Shown piece by piece: positions 47,345 through 58,263 of a stretch of 64,000 bases of DNA. The stretch's first letter is position 1. The number at the start of each line of letters is the position of its first letter. The notes under the pieces were generated by a model that was not told the origin of the DNA, did not search any database, and worked only from the letters and a program-made list of their open reading frames with translations. The translations under genes and the position numbers were made by a program. Source of the stretch: Mycobacterium branderi (GTDB taxonomy: Bacteria > Actinomycetota > Actinomycetes > Mycobacteriales > Mycobacteriaceae). The stretch is from NCBI RefSeq assembly GCF_010728725.1, contig NZ_AP022606.1:3410001-3474000 (forward strand), in the 5' to 3' direction.

Positions 47345-48220
47345 GTGACCGTTCCCGCACGGCCTGTGCCCCTCTTCGCCGACATCGACGACGTCGGCCG
47401 GCGGCTGGCCGAAACCGGCTACCTGCCCGACACCGCCACCGCGACCGCGGTCTTCCTGGCCGACCGGCTGGGTAAGCCGCTGCTGGTCGAAGGGCCCGCC
47501 GGCGTCGGCAAGACGGAGTTGGCCCGCGCCGTCGCACAGGCCACCGGGTCGGGCCTGGTCCGGCTGCAGTGCTACGAGGGCGTCGACGAGGCCCGCGCGC
47601 TGTACGAGTGGAACCACGCCAAGCAGATTCTGCGCATCCAGGCCGGCTCCGGCGACTGGGACCAGACCAAGACCGACGTGTTCTCCGAGGAATTCCTGCT
47701 GTCCCGGCCGCTGCTGACCGCGATCCGGCGCACCGAGCCGACCGTGTTGCTGGTCGACGAAACCGACAAGGCCGACATCGAGATCGAGGGACTGCTGCTG
47801 GAGGTGTTGAGCGACTTCGCAGTGACGGTGCCGGAGCTGGGCACCATCACCGCGGAGCGGGCGCCGTTCGTGGTGCTGACCTCCAATGCCACCCGGGAGC
47901 TGTCCGAGGCGCTCAAGCGCCGCTGCCTGTTCCTGCACATCGACTTCCCCAGTCCGGAGCTGGAGCGGCGCATCCTGTTGTCCCGTGTTCCCGAGCTGCC
48001 CGCGCACCTGGCCGAGGAACTGGTGCGCATCATCGGCGTGCTGCGCGGCATGCAACTCAAGAAGCTGCCGTCAGTTGCCGAGACCATCGACTGGGGCCGC
48101 ACGCTGTTGGCGCTGGGCCTGGACACCATCGACGACGCGACGATCGCCGCCACGCTGGGCGTCGTGCTCAAACACCAATCCGACCAGCAACGCGCTGGCG
48201 CAGAGCTTCGACTGAACTGA
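47345..48220 (+). CDS. MoxR-type AAA+ ATPase
   Basis: 291 aa, orthologue of Rv2426c. Walker A GPAGVGKTEL near residue 48, Walker B LLVDETDKAD, and sensor TSNATRELSEALKRRC. With the vWA protein encoded next it probably forms a chaperone that matures a metalloenzyme or other complex. GTG 47345 is preferred because AGGAGA at 47333 precedes it. Confidence 0.9.
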   Translation: MTVPARPVPLFADIDDVGRRLAETGYLPDTATATAVFLADRLGKPLLVEGPAGVGKTELARAVAQATGSGLVRLQCYEGVDEARALYEWNHAKQILRIQAGSGDWDQTKTDVFSEEFLLSRPLLTAIRRTEPTVLLVDETDKADIEIEGLLLEVLSDFAVTVPELGTITAERAPFVVLTSNATRELSEALKRRCLFLHIDFPSPELERRILLSRVPELPAHLAEELVRIIGVLRGMQLKKLPSVAETIDWGRTLLALGLDTIDDATIAATLGVVLKHQSDQQRAGAELRLN

Positions 48221-49665
48221 TGGCCGTCCGCCGCGTCCGCCCCAGCCAGCCGCTGGCCCCGCACGGGCTGCCCGGCCACCTGGTCGAGTTCGTGGAAGCT
48301 CTACGCGGGCAAGGTATTTCGGTTGGCCCGTCGGAGACTGTGGACGCCGGTCGGGTGATGGCGGTGCTCGGGCTGGGCGACCGGGAGGTGCTGCGCGAGG
48401 GCATCGCCTGTGCGGTGCTGCGCCGCCCCGACCACCGCGAGACCTACGACGCGATGTTCGACCTGTGGTGGCCGGCCGCGTTGGGTGCACGGGCGGTGGT
48501 GACGGACGACGTCGAGGACGAACTTCCCGATTTGCAGCTGCCGGCCGACGACATCGAAGCCATGCGTCAGATGCTCGTCGACCTGCTGACGCAGAACGCC
48601 GACCTGGCCGACATGGACGAGCGGCTGGTCGCGATGATCGCCCAAATCGTGGAGGCCTACGGCAAATACAGCTCCAGCCGCGGCCCGTCGTACTCGTCGT
48701 ATCAGGCGCTCAAGGCGATGGCGCTGGACCAGCTCGAGGGGCGGCTGCTGGCCGGGCTACTGGCGCCCTACGGCGACGAGCCCACTCCCACGCAGGAGGA
48801 GATCGCCAAAGCGCTTGCTGCGCAGCGGATCACCCAGCTACGCAAGATGGTCGACGCGGAAACCAAGCGTCGTACCGCCGAACAGCTGGGCCGTGACCAC
48901 GTTCAGATGTACGGCATCCCACAGCTTTCCGAGAACGTCGAATTTCTGCGCGCCTCGGGTGACCAGCTGCGCCAGATGCGCCGGGTGGTGGCGCCGCTGG
49001 CCCGCACATTGGCCACCCGGTTGGCGGCCCGGCGGCGTCGCGCCCGCGCGGGCGCGATCGACCTGCGCAAGACGCTGCGCCGCTCGATGTCCACCGGCGG
49101 CGTCCCGATCGACCTGGTGCTGCGCAAGCCGCGCCCTGCCCGTCCCGAATTAGTGGTGCTGTGCGACGTGTCGGGTTCGGTCGCCGGGTTCAGCCACTTC
49201 ACGCTGCTATTGGTACATGCTCTGCGCCAACAGTTTTCGCGTGTGCGCGTCTTCGCCTTCATCGACACCACCGACGAGGTTACCCATCTGTTCGGACCCG
49301 ACGCCGACTTGGCGGTGGCCATCCAGCGGATCACCCGCGAGGCCGGGGTCTACACCCGCGACGGGCATTCGGATTACGGCAACGCGTTCGTGTCGTTCAC
49401 CGAGCAATTCCACAATGTGCTGTCGCCGCGCAGCTCACTGCTGGTGCTCGGCGACGGCCGCACCAACTACCGCGACCCGGCGACTGACGTGCTGTCGCAT
49501 ATGGTGACCGCGAGCCGGCATGCGCATTGGCTCAACCCCGAGCCCAAACACCTTTGGGGCAGCGGCGATTCGGCGGTGCCGCGCTACCAAGAGGTGATCA
49601 CCATGCACGAATGCCGGTCGGCCAAGCAGCTGGCCGGCGTGATCGACCAACTGCTGCCCGTGTGA
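48220..49665 (+). CDS. vWA domain (CoxE-like) protein
   Basis: 481 aa, orthologue of Rv2425c. The C-terminal von Willebrand A domain has MIDAS motif CDVSGSVAG and a later DGRTNYRDP. The N-terminal part is helical. Its start overlaps the moxR stop (TGATG), the usual MoxR-vWA coupling. Clients unknown. Confidence 0.88.
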   Translation: MAVRRVRPSQPLAPHGLPGHLVEFVEALRGQGISVGPSETVDAGRVMAVLGLGDREVLREGIACAVLRRPDHRETYDAMFDLWWPAALGARAVVTDDVEDELPDLQLPADDIEAMRQMLVDLLTQNADLADMDERLVAMIAQIVEAYGKYSSSRGPSYSSYQALKAMALDQLEGRLLAGLLAPYGDEPTPTQEEIAKALAAQRITQLRKMVDAETKRRTAEQLGRDHVQMYGIPQLSENVEFLRASGDQLRQMRRVVAPLARTLATRLAARRRRARAGAIDLRKTLRRSMSTGGVPIDLVLRKPRPARPELVVLCDVSGSVAGFSHFTLLLVHALRQQFSRVRVFAFIDTTDEVTHLFGPDADLAVAIQRITREAGVYTRDGHSDYGNAFVSFTEQFHNVLSPRSSLLVLGDGRTNYRDPATDVLSHMVTASRHAHWLNPEPKHLWGSGDSAVPRYQEVITMHECRSAKQLAGVIDQLLPV

Positions 49666-49677
49666 CCTCCCTTCTGC

Positions 49678-49689
49678 CGCGAGCGTGCG
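49678..49689. repeat. Palindromic intergenic repeat, copy C (left arm only)
   Basis: CGCGAGCGTGCG just after the vWA gene, as in copy A, continuing with TGTCC. No right arm is found; the next gene starts 30 bp later. Confidence 0.45.
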
Positions 49690-49718
49690 TGTCCCAGTGG
49701 CGTGCCATGCTGGCCGCT

Positions 49719-50618
49719 ATGGCTCGCCCATCAGCGTTCCAATCCGATAGCGCGCGCGCCGACTACTGCCGGCTGTACGACGAGGCAATCGCGCTCTCGC
49801 CGGTCCCCGTCGACGAATCGGACGTCGAGACCTCTTTCGGCACAACACACATCTTGACCGCCGGCGATCCCTCGAAACCGCCGCTCGTCGCACTGCACGC
49901 CATGTCGATGGGGTCGACGATGTGGCTGCCGCTGCTGCCTGCGCTCACCGCTTCCCATCATGTGCGAATGCTCGACTCCGTCGGAGATGTCGGCAAGAGC
50001 GTGGCGACGGGTGTCTTGTCTTCGCCCGCTTGCGTGATCCAATGGATCAACGAGGTCCTCGACGAGCTCGCCGTTGAGCGCGCCGCGTTCGTCGCGGCAT
50101 CCTTGGGTACGTGGATGGCGACGCACTACGCGGTCGCCCGCCCAGAGCGCGTGGAACGGCTGGCGCTCGTCGGCCCCGCCGGCATCGTCACTTCGCAGCA
50201 CACCCGCTGGCTTGTTCGGGCATTCATGGCCGCTCGCATTCGGCCGACGCGGGCAAAGATCGAGGCCTTCGTCGATTCCTTGGCGATGAAGTCGACACAA
50301 CAGAAGATGCGTACCGACCCGTGGCGGCCGATCGTGCAACAGTTGATCGTCGGACTGGAAACCTTCCGGCGCAATCTGCACGAGCCGCGGCCGGTGCGCT
50401 GCAAGATTGAGCCGCTTGCGGCGAGCGGCGTCCCCGTTCTTGCACTAGTGGGACGGGACGAGAAGCTGCACGACGGCGCGACGATGGCGCGCCGCTTCCG
50501 CCAGAAACTGCCGGGCGCCCAAGTGCGGCTGGTTGACGACGCCAATCACCTCATCTTCATCGACCAGCAGGACCTCGTAACGAAGCAGCTCGGAAAGTTC
50601 CTCAGCGCCGCGAGTTAG
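49719..50618 (+). CDS. Alpha/beta hydrolase
   Basis: 299 aa alpha/beta-hydrolase. The nucleophile elbow is AASLGTW, where Ala replaces the first Gly of GxSxG, Asp is in LVGRDEKLHD and His in DDANHLIF. No signal peptide. ATG 49719 (49707 is possible). No counterpart at this place in M. tuberculosis that I recognise. Confidence 0.8.
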   Translation: MARPSAFQSDSARADYCRLYDEAIALSPVPVDESDVETSFGTTHILTAGDPSKPPLVALHAMSMGSTMWLPLLPALTASHHVRMLDSVGDVGKSVATGVLSSPACVIQWINEVLDELAVERAAFVAASLGTWMATHYAVARPERVERLALVGPAGIVTSQHTRWLVRAFMAARIRPTRAKIEAFVDSLAMKSTQQKMRTDPWRPIVQQLIVGLETFRRNLHEPRPVRCKIEPLAASGVPVLALVGRDEKLHDGATMARRFRQKLPGAQVRLVDDANHLIFIDQQDLVTKQLGKFLSAAS

Positions 50619-50816
50619 CGCTGGTCGGCATCGCGTAACCCGCGCACGACGGCGTCGTCAATCTTGCACCCGCTACCCGGGACGGTAAGGCGGCCGTCGC
50701 GTTCGTGGAGCAAATCGCCGGCCGCCGGCGCCGTACCGACCTAACCGCTCGCCACGCCCACTCGATGGCCGCGCACATGACCCAAACCCTACCCGGCGAC
50801 AGGTCCGGCACCCGCT

Positions 50817-50879
50817 CGCGAGCGTGCATAGTTGCACGTGATCAGTGGCGGTATCGACGTACAACTACGCACGTTCGCG
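50817..50879. repeat. Palindromic intergenic repeat, copy D
   Basis: 18-bp arms with two mismatches: CGCGAGCGTGCATAGTTG (50817-50834) and the complement-type CAACTACGCACGTTCGCG (50862-50879). It lies in the 292-bp gap before nadD, which holds no gene. Confidence 0.65.
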
Positions 50880-50896
50880 GCTAAGCGACGCTCCAG

Positions 50897-50902
50897 TAAG
50901 CT
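50897..50902 (+). promoter_or_regulatory. -10 box of nadD
   Basis: TAAGCT fits TANNNT and ends 8 nt before GTG 50911, giving a probable leaderless mRNA for the nadD-rsfS-gpgP-octT-degV unit. It lies directly after palindromic repeat D. Confidence 0.4.
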
Positions 50903-50910
50903 GGCAAATC

Positions 50911-51519
50911 GTGCGAAAGCGGCGGCTGGGAGTGATGGGTGGGACATTTGATCCCATCCACAACGGCCACCTGGTCGCGGCCAGCGAAGTGGCTGACCGG
51001 TTCGACCTCGACGAAGTGGTGTTCGTGCCGACCAGCCAGCCTTGGCAGAAGAGCCGGCAGGTCAGCGGGGCCGAAGACCGCTACCTGATGACCGTCGTCG
51101 CCACGGCGTCCAACCCGCGCTTCTCGGTGAGCCGGGTCGACATCGACCGCGGCGGCCTCACCTACACCAAGGACACGTTGCGGGATCTGCACACGCTCAA
51201 CCCCGACTCCGAGCTGTTCTTCATCACCGGCGCCGACGCGCTGGCGTCGATCCTGTCCTGGCATGACTTGGAGGAGCTGTTTGCGATGGCGCGGTTCGTC
51301 GGGGTCAGCCGGCCCGGCTACGAACTGGGCCGTGAACATCTCGCGGATGTCCTCAAGGGGTTGCCCGACGACGCGCTCACCTTGCTCGAGATTCCGGCAC
51401 TGGCGATCTCGTCGACCGACTGCCGCCGCCGCGCCGCCGAGGGTCGGCCGTTGTGGTACCTGATGCCCGACGGCGTCGTGCAGTACATCTCGAAACGAGA
51501 GCTCTACCGCAAACCATGA
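50911..51519 (+). CDS. nadD: Nicotinate-mononucleotide adenylyltransferase
   Basis: 202 aa. Adenylates nicotinate mononucleotide, the step before NadE. The nucleotidyltransferase motif [11 protein letters not shown] is at residues 9-19 and ISSTDCRRR (the ISSTxxR motif) near the C terminus. GTG 50911 begins [11 protein letters not shown]. First gene of a tightly overlapping operon. Confidence 0.95.
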   Translation: MRKRRLGVMGGTFDPIHNGHLVAASEVADRFDLDEVVFVPTSQPWQKSRQVSGAEDRYLMTVVATASNPRFSVSRVDIDRGGLTYTKDTLRDLHTLNPDSELFFITGADALASILSWHDLEELFAMARFVGVSRPGYELGREHLADVLKGLPDDALTLLEIPALAISSTDCRRRAAEGRPLWYLMPDGVVQYISKRELYRKP

Positions 51520-51884
51520 CGGCCACCAAGGAAGCCATCGACATGGCGACGGTGGCCGCGAACGCCGCCGCGGCCAAACTCGCCGACGACGTCGTGGTCA
51601 TCGACGTCTCCGGGCAGCTGGTCATCACCGACTGCTTCGTGATCGCGTCGGCGTCCAACGAGCGGCAGGTCAACGCGATCGTCGACGAGGTCGAGGAGAA
51701 AATGCGCCGGGCCGGTTACAAGCCCGCACGCCGCGAGGGTGCCCGCGAAGGCCGGTGGACGCTGCTCGACTACGTCGACATCGTCGTCCACATTCAGCAC
51801 CAGGACGAGCGCGACTTCTACTCCCTTGACCGGCTCTGGCGTGACTGCCCGACCGTGGACGTGAACCTGGAGAGCACGCCGTGA
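51516..51884 (+). CDS. rsfS: Ribosome silencing factor
   Basis: 122 aa RsfS/Iojap protein that binds L14 and blocks subunit joining in starvation. The conserved core [25 protein letters not shown] and [13 protein letters not shown] are intact. ATGA overlap with nadD; GTGA overlap with the next gene. Confidence 0.96.
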   Translation: MTATKEAIDMATVAANAAAAKLADDVVVIDVSGQLVITDCFVIASASNERQVNAIVDEVEEKMRRAGYKPARREGAREGRWTLLDYVDIVVHIQHQDERDFYSLDRLWRDCPTVDVNLESTP

Positions 51885-52543
51885 AAATCCGCCGGCTGCT
51901 GATGCTGCGGCACGGGCAGACCGACTTCAACCTCGGCAGCCGGATGCAGGGCCAGCTGGACACCGAACTGAGCGAGCTGGGTCGCGCGCAGGCCGTCGCC
52001 GCGGCCGAGGTGCTGAGCAAGCATCAGCCGCTGCTGATCGTCACCTCGGATTTGCGGCGCGCCTACGACACCGCCGTGGTCCTGGGGGAGCGCACCGGCC
52101 TGCGGCTGCGGGTCGACAACCGCCTGCGCGAAACGCATCTCGGCGACTGGCAGGGCATGACGCACACGCAGATCGACGCGGCCGCGCCCGGGGCCCGGCT
52201 GGCCTGGCGCGAGGACGCCACCTGGGCGCCGCACGGCGGGGAGAGCCGGGTCGACGTGGCCGGCCGCAGCATGCCGCTGATCGACGAACTGGTCACCGGC
52301 GAACCGGACTGGGGCGCCGACGAGCGACCGGTGGTGCTGGTCGCCCACGGCGGCCTGATCGCCGCGCTGACCGCGGCGCTGCTGCGGCTGCCGGTCGAAA
52401 ACTGGCCCGCGCTGGGCGGAATGGGCAACGCCAGCTGGACGCAACTGTCCGGCCACTCCGACGACGACGCCGGCTTGGACGCCATTCGCTGGCGCCTCGA
52501 CGTGTGGAACGCTTCGGCACAGGTCGCAGGCGATGTCCTCTGA
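51881..52543 (+). CDS. gpgP: Glucosyl-3-phosphoglycerate phosphatase
   Basis: 220 aa histidine phosphatase. Catalytic LRHGQTDFN at residues about 8-16, second His in VAHGG. Orthologue of Rv2419c, which dephosphorylates glucosyl-3-phosphoglycerate early in methylglucose lipopolysaccharide synthesis (known). GTG start overlapping the rsfS stop. Confidence 0.93.
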   Translation: MKIRRLLMLRHGQTDFNLGSRMQGQLDTELSELGRAQAVAAAEVLSKHQPLLIVTSDLRRAYDTAVVLGERTGLRLRVDNRLRETHLGDWQGMTHTQIDAAAPGARLAWREDATWAPHGGESRVDVAGRSMPLIDELVTGEPDWGADERPVVLVAHGGLIAALTAALLRLPVENWPALGGMGNASWTQLSGHSDDDAGLDAIRWRLDVWNASAQVAGDVL

Positions 52544-53255
52544 GTCGCGGTCGGTACTGCTGATTTTCGCCGACTCGCTGGCCTACTACGGCCCGACCGG
52601 TGGTCTGCCCGCCGACGACCCACGAATCTGGCCCAATATCGTTGGCGCACAACTGGGTTGGGATGTCGAACTGATCGGGCGCATCGGATGGACCTGCCGC
52701 GACGTCTGGTGGGCGGCCACCCAGGACCCGCGTGCTTGGGCCGCGTTGCCGAAAGCGGGCGCGGTGATCTTCGCGACCGGCGGGATGGACTCGCTGCCGT
52801 CGGTGTTGCCGACGGCGCTGCGCGAGCTGATCCGCTACGTGCGCCCGCCGTGGCTGCGGCGCTGGGTGCGCGACGGCTACGGCTGGCTGCAGCCGCGGCT
52901 GTCCCCGTTCGCCCGGGCCGCACTGCCGCCGCACCTGAGCGTCGAATACCTCGAAGCGACCCGCGGCGCAATCGATTTCAATCGCCCGGGCATCCCGATC
53001 GTGGCGTCGCTGCCGTCGGTGCACATCGCCGAAACCTACGGCAAAGCCCATCACGGCCGGCCGGGCACGGCCGCGGCGATCACCGAATGGGCGCAGCAGC
53101 ATGATATTCCGCTGGTCGACTTGAAAGCTGCTGTGGCTGAACACATCATGAGCGGTCGCGGCAACCCCGACGGCATCCACTGGAATTTCGAGGCTCACCA
53201 GGCGGTCGCCGAGTTGATGCTTAAGGCGCTGGCCGAAGCCGGCGTCAAGTCATGA
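52533..53255 (+). CDS. octT: Diglucosylglycerate octanoyltransferase (SGNH fold)
   Basis: 240 aa. Orthologue of Rv2418c, an acyltransferase that adds octanoate to diglucosylglycerate in the same pathway as GpgP (known for the family). SGNH block I is [10 protein letters not shown] with the Ser, and block V is DGIHWN with Asp and His. Start lies 11 nt inside gpgP. Confidence 0.87.
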   Translation: MSSESRSVLLIFADSLAYYGPTGGLPADDPRIWPNIVGAQLGWDVELIGRIGWTCRDVWWAATQDPRAWAALPKAGAVIFATGGMDSLPSVLPTALRELIRYVRPPWLRRWVRDGYGWLQPRLSPFARAALPPHLSVEYLEATRGAIDFNRPGIPIVASLPSVHIAETYGKAHHGRPGTAAAITEWAQQHDIPLVDLKAAVAEHIMSGRGNPDGIHWNFEAHQAVAELMLKALAEAGVKS

Positions 53256-54085
53256 CCGTCGTAGTCGTCACCGACTCGTCGTCGCGGCTGCCCGACGACC
53301 TGCGGCGCAAGTGGTCGATCCGCCAAGTGCCACTGCACATCCTGCTCGACGACACCGACTTGCGCGACGGCGTCGACGACATTCCCGACGACGTCCACCT
53401 ACGTCCCGGGGCGACCACCGCCGCGGCCACCCCGGCCGAACTCGCCGAGGTGTACCGACAGGCGCTTTCCGACAGCGGCGGCGACGGGGTAGTGGCGGTG
53501 CACCTTTCGGCGGCGCTGTCGGGGACGGTCGGCGCCGCCGAGACGACGGCCGCCGAGATCGGTTCGGGGGTGCGGGTCGTCGACTCGAGGTCGACGGCGA
53601 TGAACACCGGTTTCGTTGCGCTGGCCGCGGCCCGCGCCGCGGCCGATGGCGCCGACCTGGACACCGTCACGCAGGCCGCCGCGGCCGCGGTGGGCCGCAA
53701 TCACGGCTTCATCGTCGTGCACCGGCTGGACAACCTGCGGCGCAGCGGACGGATCGGCGGCGCCGCGGCCTGGCTGGGCACCGCGCTGTCACTCAAGCCG
53801 TTGCTGCGCATCGACGACGGCAAACTCGTTCTGGCGCAACGTGTTCGCACCGCTAGCAAGGCGGTGGCGGCGATGATTGACCGGGTCTGCGACGTCGTCG
53901 GCGATCGCCCTGCGGCGCTTGCGGTGCATCACGTGGCCAATCCCGACGGCGCCGACGCCGTCGCCGCTGCGCTGGCCGAGCGGCTGCCGGCGTGCGAACC
54001 GGCGATCGTGAGCGACCTGGGCCCGGTGCTGGCGCTGCACGTTGGTGCCGGCGCGCTCGCCGTGTGCGTGGAGGTTCCCGAGTAG
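53252..54085 (+). CDS. DegV family fatty-acid-binding protein
   Basis: 277 aa, orthologue of Rv2417c. N-terminal [10 protein letters not shown], later HLSAALSGT and SRSTAMNTG form the fatty-acid site of DegV/FakB proteins. In Firmicutes FakB feeds a fatty acid kinase; no FakA is seen here, so it may supply acyl chains to the neighbouring OctT step (inference). ATGA overlap with octT. Confidence 0.9.
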   Translation: MTVVVVTDSSSRLPDDLRRKWSIRQVPLHILLDDTDLRDGVDDIPDDVHLRPGATTAAATPAELAEVYRQALSDSGGDGVVAVHLSAALSGTVGAAETTAAEIGSGVRVVDSRSTAMNTGFVALAAARAAADGADLDTVTQAAAAAVGRNHGFIVVHRLDNLRRSGRIGGAAAWLGTALSLKPLLRIDDGKLVLAQRVRTASKAVAAMIDRVCDVVGDRPAALAVHHVANPDGADAVAAALAERLPACEPAIVSDLGPVLALHVGAGALAVCVEVPE

Positions 54086-54163
54086 GCGGTCATTCGACGA
54101 AATTTCGGCATAGCGTCTCACGGTTCTCGCCGGCCTACTGGTGGATAGCCGCAGCAGGTCCAT

Positions 54164-54694
54164 TCAGAATCGCCAATGTGTGGCGCCACCGGGGTCGACC
54201 GTGGCGAGTGCTGTGGCGGCGCGCGGGGCCAGTCGGTAGACGAACCACGGTGGCGGTCCAGCGGATTGTGCGCTGTAGTCCGCCGTGATGGCGCAGCCGG
54301 TTTCGTCGACACGCGCCGGCCATCCCTCGGCTGCCCACCGTGCCGCCATGTCCGCCACGATGGACGGATCGGTGACCTGTTGCGCCGAGCCTTCCACCAC
54401 GAGGTCGAATTCCCGTGTGGCGAGACTTAGCGCGCACCGCGCATCTCGGGCGATATTTCGCGCCTTGCGGGTTTGCTTGCCGGTTTCAAACCAGAACGCG
54501 CCGTCCACCCACAGCGTGCCGATACCCGTAATGTGTGGACTGCCGTCTGAATTGATTGTCGTCAGCCAGCAAGTGTGCCGGTCCGGACCACCGGAACCGG
54601 GAGCTTGACCGAAGCCCTTGTCCAGCCGGGCCGCCACATCATCCCATTCCATGATCGGCAAGCTATACAGGTCTGCGAGATTCCTAGCGTCCAT
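54164..54694 (-). CDS. Pyridoxamine 5'-phosphate oxidase-fold flavin/F420 protein
   Basis: 176 aa split-barrel protein. Typical segments: TCWLTTINSDGSPHITGIGTLW, FETGKQTRKARNIARDARCALS, and DLVVEGSAQQVTDP. Mycobacteria have many such proteins using FMN or F420 to reduce unknown substrates. Convergent with the degV gene. Confidence 0.85.
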   Translation of the reverse strand: MDARNLADLYSLPIMEWDDVAARLDKGFGQAPGSGGPDRHTCWLTTINSDGSPHITGIGTLWVDGAFWFETGKQTRKARNIARDARCALSLATREFDLVVEGSAQQVTDPSIVADMAARWAAEGWPARVDETGCAITADYSAQSAGPPPWFVYRLAPRAATALATVDPGGATHWRF

Positions 54695-54773
54695 AACAGT
54701 GTGACCTGTTGCGGATCGAAAACTCGTCGCGGTGCGAAATCCGCTCTAGCGGAGCGCAACTGGTGATCGCCGC

Positions 54774-57656
54774 CTAGCGGTTCGCCGGGACCGGTAGCGG
54801 CGCAGTGTCGTCGCTGAGCGGTTCAGGCTGTCGCCGCCGGGCATGGTCCCCGCGGGGGTGGACCACCCGCGGCCACCAGAACCAGCGGCCCAACAGCGTT
54901 GCCATCGACGGCATGAACAACGTGCGCACGACCAGCGTATCGAGCAGAAGACCGATGCAGACCGTGGATCCGAACTGGCCCAGCACCCGCAAATCGCTGC
55001 CGAGCATGGCGGCCATGGTGAACGCGAACACCAAGCCCGCGGCCGTCACCACCCCGCCGGTGCCGGCCATCGACCGGATGTACCCCGTCTTGAGGCCGTT
55101 GTGGATCTCCTCCCGGAATCGGGAGACCAGTAGCAGGTTGTAGTCGGATCCGACGGCCAGCAGGATGATGACGGACAGCGCCATCACGATCCAGTGGATC
55201 TTGATGCCGAACAGGTCCTGCCAGATGAGCACCGAGAGCCCAAACGATGCGGCAATCGAACTGGCCGCGGTGCCGACGATGACCAGCGCGGCGACCACGC
55301 TGCGGGTGAGCAGCAGCATGATCATGAAGATCAGTGTCAGCGAGGACACCACCGCGATCATCAGGTCATATTTGGCGCCGTCGTGCATGTCGCGGAACGT
55401 CGCCGCCGTCCCGCCGAGAAAAACCTTGGCATCCGACAGCGATGATTGCTTCAGCCCCTCCTGGGCGGCGGTTCGCTCCGCATCGACGCGCGAAATCCCT
55501 TCCGGCGTCATGGGATCGCCCTGATGCGTGATGAAGAAGCGAGCGGACTTGCCGTCCGGCGACAAGAATTGCACCAGACCGCGCTTGAAGTCCGGGTTGT
55601 CGAAGGCCTCGGGGGGAAGGTAGAAGAAGTCGTCGTTTTTGGCGCCGTCGAAACTCTGTCCCATGACGATCGCGGTGTCGCTCATCGACTCCATCTGGTT
55701 GATCATCGCCTGGAACGTGCTGTGCATGGTCAGCGTCAACGCATGAGTGGTCTTCATGCTCTGGATCTGCGGCGGCAAGATCGCGACCATTTCGCGTTGC
55801 AGGGCATCCATACTGTGGATGTCCTTTGACATGCGACCGAACTGTTCGTCGAGCTGATCGATGCCGTCCAGGGCGTCGAAGATCGACCTCAACGACCAGC
55901 AGATCGGAATGTCGAAGCAGTGCTTTTCCCAGTAGAAGTAGCTTCGGATCGGCCGCCAGAAATCGTCGAAATCGGCTAGGTGGTCCCGCATTTTGTCGGT
56001 GACCGCGACCATGTCGTCGGTGACACTGGACATGTCGTGGGTGGTGTCGGACAACCCCTTGGTGATGTCGAGCATGCGTTCCAGATAGTTGATCGTGACC
56101 TGCATTTCGTCGGCCATCTTGAGGATGTCGCCCATGCGGTCCTTCAGAAACGCCATGTTCTGCATGAGCATCTGGCTTTGCATGCTGTTCTGGAACGGTA
56201 TGGAACTGTGCTGAATCGGAATGCCGAGCGGGCGGGTGATGTCCTGCACCATTACGATGCCGTGCACGCGCAGCACGTTTTTCGCCACTCGATCCAGCAC
56301 CAACATGTCAGCCGGATTGCGCATGTCGTGATTGGCCTCGACCATCAACAAGTCCGGGTTCATTCTGGCCTGGGAGAAATGCCGGTCCGCGGCGGCATAG
56401 CCGATATTGGACGGTGCACTGGTCGGCAAGTAGTAGCGGTCGTTGTAACTGGTGACATAGCTGGGCAGTCCCAGCATGCCGACCAGCACCACCGCCCCGC
56501 TCACAGCCAGAATCGGTGCGGGCCAACGCACTACCGCGGTGCCGATGCGCCGCCACATGCGCCCCCTGGCCGCCCCCTTGGGCTCGAAGAGACCAAAACG
56601 GCTGCCCACGAAAAGAACAGCCGGACCTAACGTGAGGCCGGCCGCCACCACGACCAGCATCCCGATCGCCGCCGGTGCGCCCATCGTGTGGAACCAGGGC
56701 AGCCGGGCGAAGCTGAGGCAGTACACCGCGCCGGCGATCGTCAGACCCGACCCCAACACGACCGGGGCCACCCCGCGAAATGTTGTGTAGTAGGCGGTTT
56801 CACGATCCTCGCCGGCTCGGCGCGCCTCTTGATAGCGGCCGATGAGGAAGATCCCGTAGTCGGTGCCGGCGGCTATCGCCAGCATCGTCAGGATGTTCGC
56901 CGCAAACGTGGTCAGCCCGAATGCGTTGTGGTAGGCCAAAACTGCGACGATGCCTCGTGCCGAAGCCAGCGCGACCCCGGTCATGAAAAGTTGGACCACC
57001 GTAGTGACAAGCGAGCGGTAGACGAGGAACAACATGACCGCGATCGCGCCCAGAGTGAACAGCGTGATCTTGGCAAGGCTGGCATTGCCGATCACGTGCA
57101 TGTCATCGGACAGCGCTGCGGGGCCGGTCACATGGGCCTGCACACCGGGCGGCGCCGGCGTCCGCTTGATGACATTCCGGACGGCCTCGACGGATTCGTT
57201 GGCCTGGGTGGTGCCCTGGTTGCCTGCGAGATTGAGCATCACGTAGGCGCCCTTGGCGTCGGAGGCCTGGACGCCCGCGGCCGTTAGCCGGTCGCTCCAG
57301 AAGTCCTGAATGTGCTGCACATGTTCGGGGTCGTCGCGCAGTTGGCGAACGATGTCGTTGTAATAGCGGTGTGCGGCGTCGCCGAGCGGCTCCTGGCCTT
57401 CCAGCACCACCATGATCGTGCTGTTGGAGTCGAATTCCTTGAAGTTGTGGCCCAGACGCATCATCGCCGTCATCGACGGTGCGTCCATCGGTGCCATCGG
57501 TGCCGAGTGCGCCTCGCCCACGACTTCCAGCGACGGCACGATGGTGTTGACGACGATCGTCAAAAAGACCCAGCCCAGGATGATCGGCACCGCCAACCAC
57601 CGGATTGTGTGTGGGATAACGGGCCGGTGGGGGCGGGTGTTCATCTCGGTGCTCAT
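54774..57656 (-). CDS. MmpL family RND transporter
   Basis: 960 aa. Twelve membrane helices in two sets, with two large extracytoplasmic loops (about residues 45-200 and 410-735). Signatures include [20 protein letters not shown] and [19 protein letters not shown], the Asp-Tyr pairs of the proton relay. The second loop contains a coiled-coil-like stretch ([19 protein letters not shown]). It resembles the MmpL4/MmpL5 group, which exports siderophores or glycopeptidolipid-type lipids. Start overlaps the mmpS stop (ATGA). Confidence 0.93.
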   Translation of the reverse strand: MSTEMNTRPHRPVIPHTIRWLAVPIILGWVFLTIVVNTIVPSLEVVGEAHSAPMAPMDAPSMTAMMRLGHNFKEFDSNSTIMVVLEGQEPLGDAAHRYYNDIVRQLRDDPEHVQHIQDFWSDRLTAAGVQASDAKGAYVMLNLAGNQGTTQANESVEAVRNVIKRTPAPPGVQAHVTGPAALSDDMHVIGNASLAKITLFTLGAIAVMLFLVYRSLVTTVVQLFMTGVALASARGIVAVLAYHNAFGLTTFAANILTMLAIAAGTDYGIFLIGRYQEARRAGEDRETAYYTTFRGVAPVVLGSGLTIAGAVYCLSFARLPWFHTMGAPAAIGMLVVVAAGLTLGPAVLFVGSRFGLFEPKGAARGRMWRRIGTAVVRWPAPILAVSGAVVLVGMLGLPSYVTSYNDRYYLPTSAPSNIGYAAADRHFSQARMNPDLLMVEANHDMRNPADMLVLDRVAKNVLRVHGIVMVQDITRPLGIPIQHSSIPFQNSMQSQMLMQNMAFLKDRMGDILKMADEMQVTINYLERMLDITKGLSDTTHDMSSVTDDMVAVTDKMRDHLADFDDFWRPIRSYFYWEKHCFDIPICWSLRSIFDALDGIDQLDEQFGRMSKDIHSMDALQREMVAILPPQIQSMKTTHALTLTMHSTFQAMINQMESMSDTAIVMGQSFDGAKNDDFFYLPPEAFDNPDFKRGLVQFLSPDGKSARFFITHQGDPMTPEGISRVDAERTAAQEGLKQSSLSDAKVFLGGTAATFRDMHDGAKYDLMIAVVSSLTLIFMIMLLLTRSVVAALVIVGTAASSIAASFGLSVLIWQDLFGIKIHWIVMALSVIILLAVGSDYNLLLVSRFREEIHNGLKTGYIRSMAGTGGVVTAAGLVFAFTMAAMLGSDLRVLGQFGSTVCIGLLLDTLVVRTLFMPSMATLLGRWFWWPRVVHPRGDHARRRQPEPLSDDTAPLPVPANR

Positions 57657-58090
57657 GCGGACTTCACCAGGCAGAAGGTCTGGGCGTTTTCGCCGTTAAC
57701 GGTTTTCTCTTCGCGGACCACCCCGTCGATGGTGATGCGGCAACCGATTCGATCGCCGTCTCCTTGGGCCATGATGTTGGCGCTGACGGCGGGCAGGGTC
57801 GTGCTGATCGTGAATGACCATGGCAACGGTGCTCCGTCAACCTGGTGCGTGTTGGCTTCCGCGTCCCAATAGTTGATGCTCGCCGTGGTCCCGGCAGGAC
57901 CCCAGACGTCATAAGTCACGACCTTGGGGTTGAACTGCACGATCTCGATCCCGGCGCCGGCACCGGCGTTGAGATCCTGCGAACCGAAGATGCGGTGGAG
58001 CCGCGACACGACCAGACCGGAGACGGCGAGTACCACCACCAGGACGATGGGGATCCATGCCCGTTTGGCCATCCTGGCAATCGCACTCAC
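57653..58090 (-). CDS. MmpS family accessory protein
   Basis: 145 aa. One N-terminal membrane helix (residues 11-29, [17 protein letters not shown]) and a periplasmic beta domain with [17 protein letters not shown]. Forms an export unit with the MmpL encoded after it. GTG 58090 follows a strong GGAGGTG ribosome site. Confidence 0.92.
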   Translation of the reverse strand: MSAIARMAKRAWIPIVLVVVLAVSGLVVSRLHRIFGSQDLNAGAGAGIEIVQFNPKVVTYDVWGPAGTTASINYWDAEANTHQVDGAPLPWSFTISTTLPAVSANIMAQGDGDRIGCRITIDGVVREEKTVNGENAQTFCLVKSA

Positions 58091-58263
58091 GTCGTCACCT
58101 CCAGGTCCACCGTGGCCTCTCGCGCGAACTCGCCGCCGTTGTCCGCGCTGTCAACGGAACCTTCGCTTGCCTAAGTATCGTAAACCGTAGAGCACGGAAC
58201 CGTTCACCGGGTCCCGGGCCTTCGCGCGGCGACCTACTGCACCCGGCTTCGCCGCGCTTGTGG

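Noticed and set aside
58150..58180. IdeR iron box upstream of mmpS
   Set aside because: TTAGGCAAGCGAAGGTT on the minus strand matches only the first half of the iron-box consensus.
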